In this document: one piece after another, positions 61,440 through 64,000 of the stretch | Layout of the letters: each line of letters starts with the position of its first letter | How positions within the stretch are numbered: the stretch's first letter is position 1 | Assembly: GCA_020631735.1 (NCBI GenBank) | Contig: CM036170.1 | Span: forward strand, 63,689,737-63,753,736 | Direction of reading: 5' to 3' | DNA from: Saccharum officinarum | Lineage: Eukaryota; Streptophyta; Magnoliopsida; Poales; Poaceae | Length of the DNA: 64,000 nucleotides | The notes under the pieces: model-generated | Told to the model about the DNA's origin: nothing | What the model saw: only the letters and a program-made list of their open reading frames with translations | Databases searched by the model: none | Position numbers and translations under genes: made by a program

Positions 61440-62860
61440 GAGCCGGAGGACCTGCCGACTGAGGAGTACGACCCTGACTACAGCGAGGACTTGGGTGACA
61501 ACCTGCCAGGTGCCACGCCCCACCCATCTCCGTAGAACCTATTACGCATGCAAATATAGAATTGCTAGCGCTTTACTTTTTTGTAAATTTATGATGATAG
61601 GCTGCATGGTAGATGCTTTACTTTGAGCCCTTTACCTTGTCGTAACCTTACTCCTGGTCACCTTGCTGTTAGGCTAGATGCTCGCATGTTACATATTACT
61701 GCTTTTACTCTTACTCGCATTATATCTGTGATGTGATGCCGGTGAGTGAGAGGCGTATATGTATAAGGCACGTAGTGCCGAGAACTTGATAAACCTGACT
61801 AAAGAACTGGGGAGATCTTGGCGTGCGTCTTGGGTGAGTGGTGAGGGTTGAGTCGATCGGACAGGATCCTACGACGAGTCTTTGGGGCAAGTCTTGCTGG
61901 AGGGGTGCGACCTGGGCATCCCTCACGAAAGATACCTGTGGCGGGTATATTGGGAGGAGAACTGGGGTGTTGGTTATCTCTGGTGGAGGTGCTGTCGTGG
62001 CACGGGGAATACGGTGTTTTCCCCTGGAGAAGATATCCTGTCTGGTCCCCCTAAGGACTGGTATGTCTTGAGAACCGGAACCATGGGACCTTCGTGCACA
62101 CCACTCGCTCCCGATGGGCGGGAGACGATTACCCGACTGACTAGGGCGGTACCACTACTACTAGGTTGGAAGGTGATAGTATAGGAAGGTACGGGCATGG
62201 GGACCCATACCCTCCTAAGACAGCGTAGTGACCTTGGGGGTCTGGTACTACGTCTCACAGTCTCAGCGTTTCGGTGGACGCGGAGGTGGCCCAGGGCTGA
62301 GTGGTAGGGTGGTATTGTACCGGTTAGAAGGCAGTTGGAATCAGCCTAGACGAGTCGGATCGTCGAGGATGGCGATCTTGTGGATTACCAGGTGTACACG
62401 CTCTGCATAGTTGATCGATCTATACGTATAGCCGCGTCCACGGTTATGGACATTCCCATGACCTACGCTTCACTTGATTAGAGAGAGGAGTCCTTTCTAC
62501 CATTTCCCCGGGTTCTGTGTTAGATTCTGACTTTGGCCGTTGAGACGAGATCTGAGCGGGAGTCAATCTCGTCGCCTAGAGAGAGAGAGAGTGAGATGAG
62601 ATGTGTTGTGTGTGATGGGTTTGGGAAAAATGTGTGACTAAGATGGGTTAAAAACTGATGAATACCTTATTATTAAAATGTTAACTACTTGCATAGGAAA
62701 ACCACAGCCTAAATAGGTCTCTTTCTACTTCCCTCAATGCATTCCACTTTCCACAAAGCATCGCAAGCATAGGGTGGGCGATGCGTGGCCAGTACCAAGT
62801 GTACTGATAAATTTTTGACAGGTTCCGAGCCCGAGTACGACTACGAGGGCGATGATTAGG
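61440..62860 (+). other. Possible spliced acidic reading frame in the LTR-like insertion
   Basis: An acceptor-like TTTAACAG|AGCC at 61441 opens a frame EPEDLPTEEYDPDYSEDLGD. It ends at a donor-like CTGCCAG|GTGCC near 61510. A second acceptor-like TTTTTGACAG|GTTCC at about 62820 opens SEPEYDYEGDD followed by TAG. Both pieces are rich in Asp, Glu and Tyr. Joining them as one product is inference; I know no function. Confidence 0.35.
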
Positions 62861-62884
62861 AGAATTAGAGGGTCTGTTCTATGC

Positions 62885-64000
62885 TCAAGCTAGTTCCAGA
62901 AGATCGTTTTCCGCTCCTAGGGTGCCACGGAGGTAGCGGAGAAGCCGCTTCATAGCAGCCAGGTGGGGCTCCCGCGGAGCATGCATGTAGAGGCAGAGCT
63001 GCTGTACGACACAAGTGATGTCCGGTCGTGTGAAGGTGAGGTATTGGAGCACGCCAGCAAGACTCCGGTAGGCGATAGAGTCCGCTGGTCCAAGCATCGG
63101 ACCCCCAGCCTCTGATAGCTTCCTGTGGGTGTCAATCGGGGTAGAGCAGGACTTGCAGTCAGTCATCCTTGCTCGCTCCAAAATGTCACAAGTGAACTGC
63201 CGCTGGTGGAGGAACATGCCTGAAGGTCAGGGCTCAACAGTTACGCCGAGGAAGTGGTGGAGCACCCTAAGATCCTTCATAGCAAATTCCTTCTGGAGAG
63301 AATCAATGATGCGGTGGAGCAGAGACTCGCTGGAGGCGGTGAGAACAATGTCATCTACATAGAGGAGCAGGTAAGCAGTCTCACCCCCATAGTGGTATAT
63401 GAACAGGGAGGTGTCAGACTTGGCCTCCGTGAACCCAAGAGTCTGCAGGAAGGTAGCGAATCAAGAGTACCAAGCCCGGGGTGCCTGCTTGAGCCTGTAG
63501 AGAGATTTGTTGAGCTGGCAGACCAAGTCAGGACGAGAAGAATCCACGAAACCGGCCGACTGACTGCAGTAGACCGTCTCAGTCAGAGTGCCATGGAGAA
63601 AGGCATTCTTGACATCCAGCTGATGCACAGGTCAGGAGCGCTCGAGAGCCAGTGAGAGGACGGTGCGGAGTGTAGCTGGCTTCACCACGGGACTGAAGGT
63701 CTCATCATAGTCAATGTCGGGCCGCTGGGTGAAGCCACGGAGGACCCAGCGAGCCTTGTAGCGCTCCAAGGAACCATCAGCATGCCTCTTGTGCGTCTAG
63801 ATCCACTTGTCGGTGACAATGTTGGAGCCCGGCGGTCGGGACACGAGGTCCCATGTGTGGTTGGCGAGGAGGGCCGCGTACTCCTCTTCCATCGCGCGGC
63901 GCCAGTGAGGATCCACCAAGGCCGCGCGGACGGAAGAGGGTACAGGAGAGATCCCCGGCTCATAGGTGGCGGCGGTGAGGGCCTACGGGCGAGACGCCTG
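62885..64000 (-). pseudogene. Ty1/copia reverse transcriptase region, broken, continues beyond window
   Basis: Minus strand reads from the right: WRRAMEEEYAALLANHTWDL-like sequence at about 63950-63850, the segment of plant copia RT just before the palm. It continues with [11 protein letters not shown] and [16 protein letters not shown]. Further left is the RT C-terminal part at 63217-62885: MFLHQRQFTCDILERARM, YRSLAGVLQYLTFTRPDI and MKRLLRYLRGTLG. A stop (CTAGATCC near 63799, minus-strand TAG) and frame changes around 63460-63690 disrupt it. It belongs to the element whose 3' LTR is at 52992-58327. Confidence 0.9.

Larger units (their letters stand above)
58670..62867 (+). mobile_element. 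4.2-kb LTR-like insertion (Tekay/Del-type solo LTR?) with 5-bp target duplication
   Basis: 4,198 bp starting TGTAACAACCCAGAAATTTC, flanked by GAGGG at 58665-58669 and 62868-62872. The host copia reading frame rejoins cleanly across it. It has a TATA motif CCTATAAGTAG (59677-59687) in a GC-rich middle and no gag or pol. The start resembles long LTRs of grass Tekay/Del gypsy elements. The right end reads AGGAGAATTA rather than a canonical ...CA, so the solo-LTR call is tentative. Confidence 0.65.

Overview
This is eukaryotic nuclear DNA from a grass, most likely a panicoid/Andropogoneae genome of the sorghum-sugarcane-Miscanthus type. That assignment rests on the MITE families, the retrotransposon lineages and the spliced plant genes; the species cannot be fixed from sequence alone. 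Two intact spliced genes, both on the minus strand, sit between two blocks of nested transposable elements. One 100-base run of N (33003-33102) marks an assembly gap.

Layout. 1-12324: a plus-strand Tat-lineage Ty3/gypsy element. It has a decayed RNase H and integrase, a (TA)n tract, two decayed antisense ORF regions, a 28-bp tandem array and a 3' LTR. 12325-13870: a 46-bp tandem array split by a 1,054-bp hAT-type element with an 8-bp target duplication. 13997-20681: a second, minus-strand Tat-lineage element (gag, protease, RT, two RNases H, integrase) with its 5' LTR; it is riddled with stops. 20700-24800: retroelement remnants and MITEs.

24855-28610: an intact five-exon cytokinin dehydrogenase gene (540 aa) with a TATA box. 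29300-33760: intergenic DNA with two MITEs, a weak ORF, an LTR end fragment and a gapped LTR-like block. 34513-44560: an intact kinase gene with 16 coding exons (698 aa), of the plant MUT9-like/EL1(HD16)-like casein kinase I group. Its introns carry a long-TIR Mutator-like element, a (TA)n-flanked Micron-like element and a GC-rich insertion.

45200-49260: a Stowaway MITE, a 2-kb LTR-like repeat, a Harbinger-type MITE and a hAT-type MITE. 49279-64000: a multi-level nest. A CACTA element with an En/Spm-type gene was hit by a Ty1/copia element. The copia element was hit twice: in its LTR by a 5.2-kb Reina-like chromovirus with a perfect 5-bp duplication, and in its RNase H by a 4.2-kb LTR-like insertion. 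That insertion itself carries a 276-bp hAT MITE with an 8-bp duplication.

The two host genes have no evident pathway link. One degrades cytokinin; the other belongs to a nuclear kinase family tied in rice and Arabidopsis to flowering time, gibberellin and light signalling. I found no clearly new biological system. The strongest leads are the Mutator-like element in the kinase leader intron, the Micron-like intronic element, the acidic spliced reading frame inside the 4.2-kb LTR-like insertion, and the stack of dated insertions at the right end.
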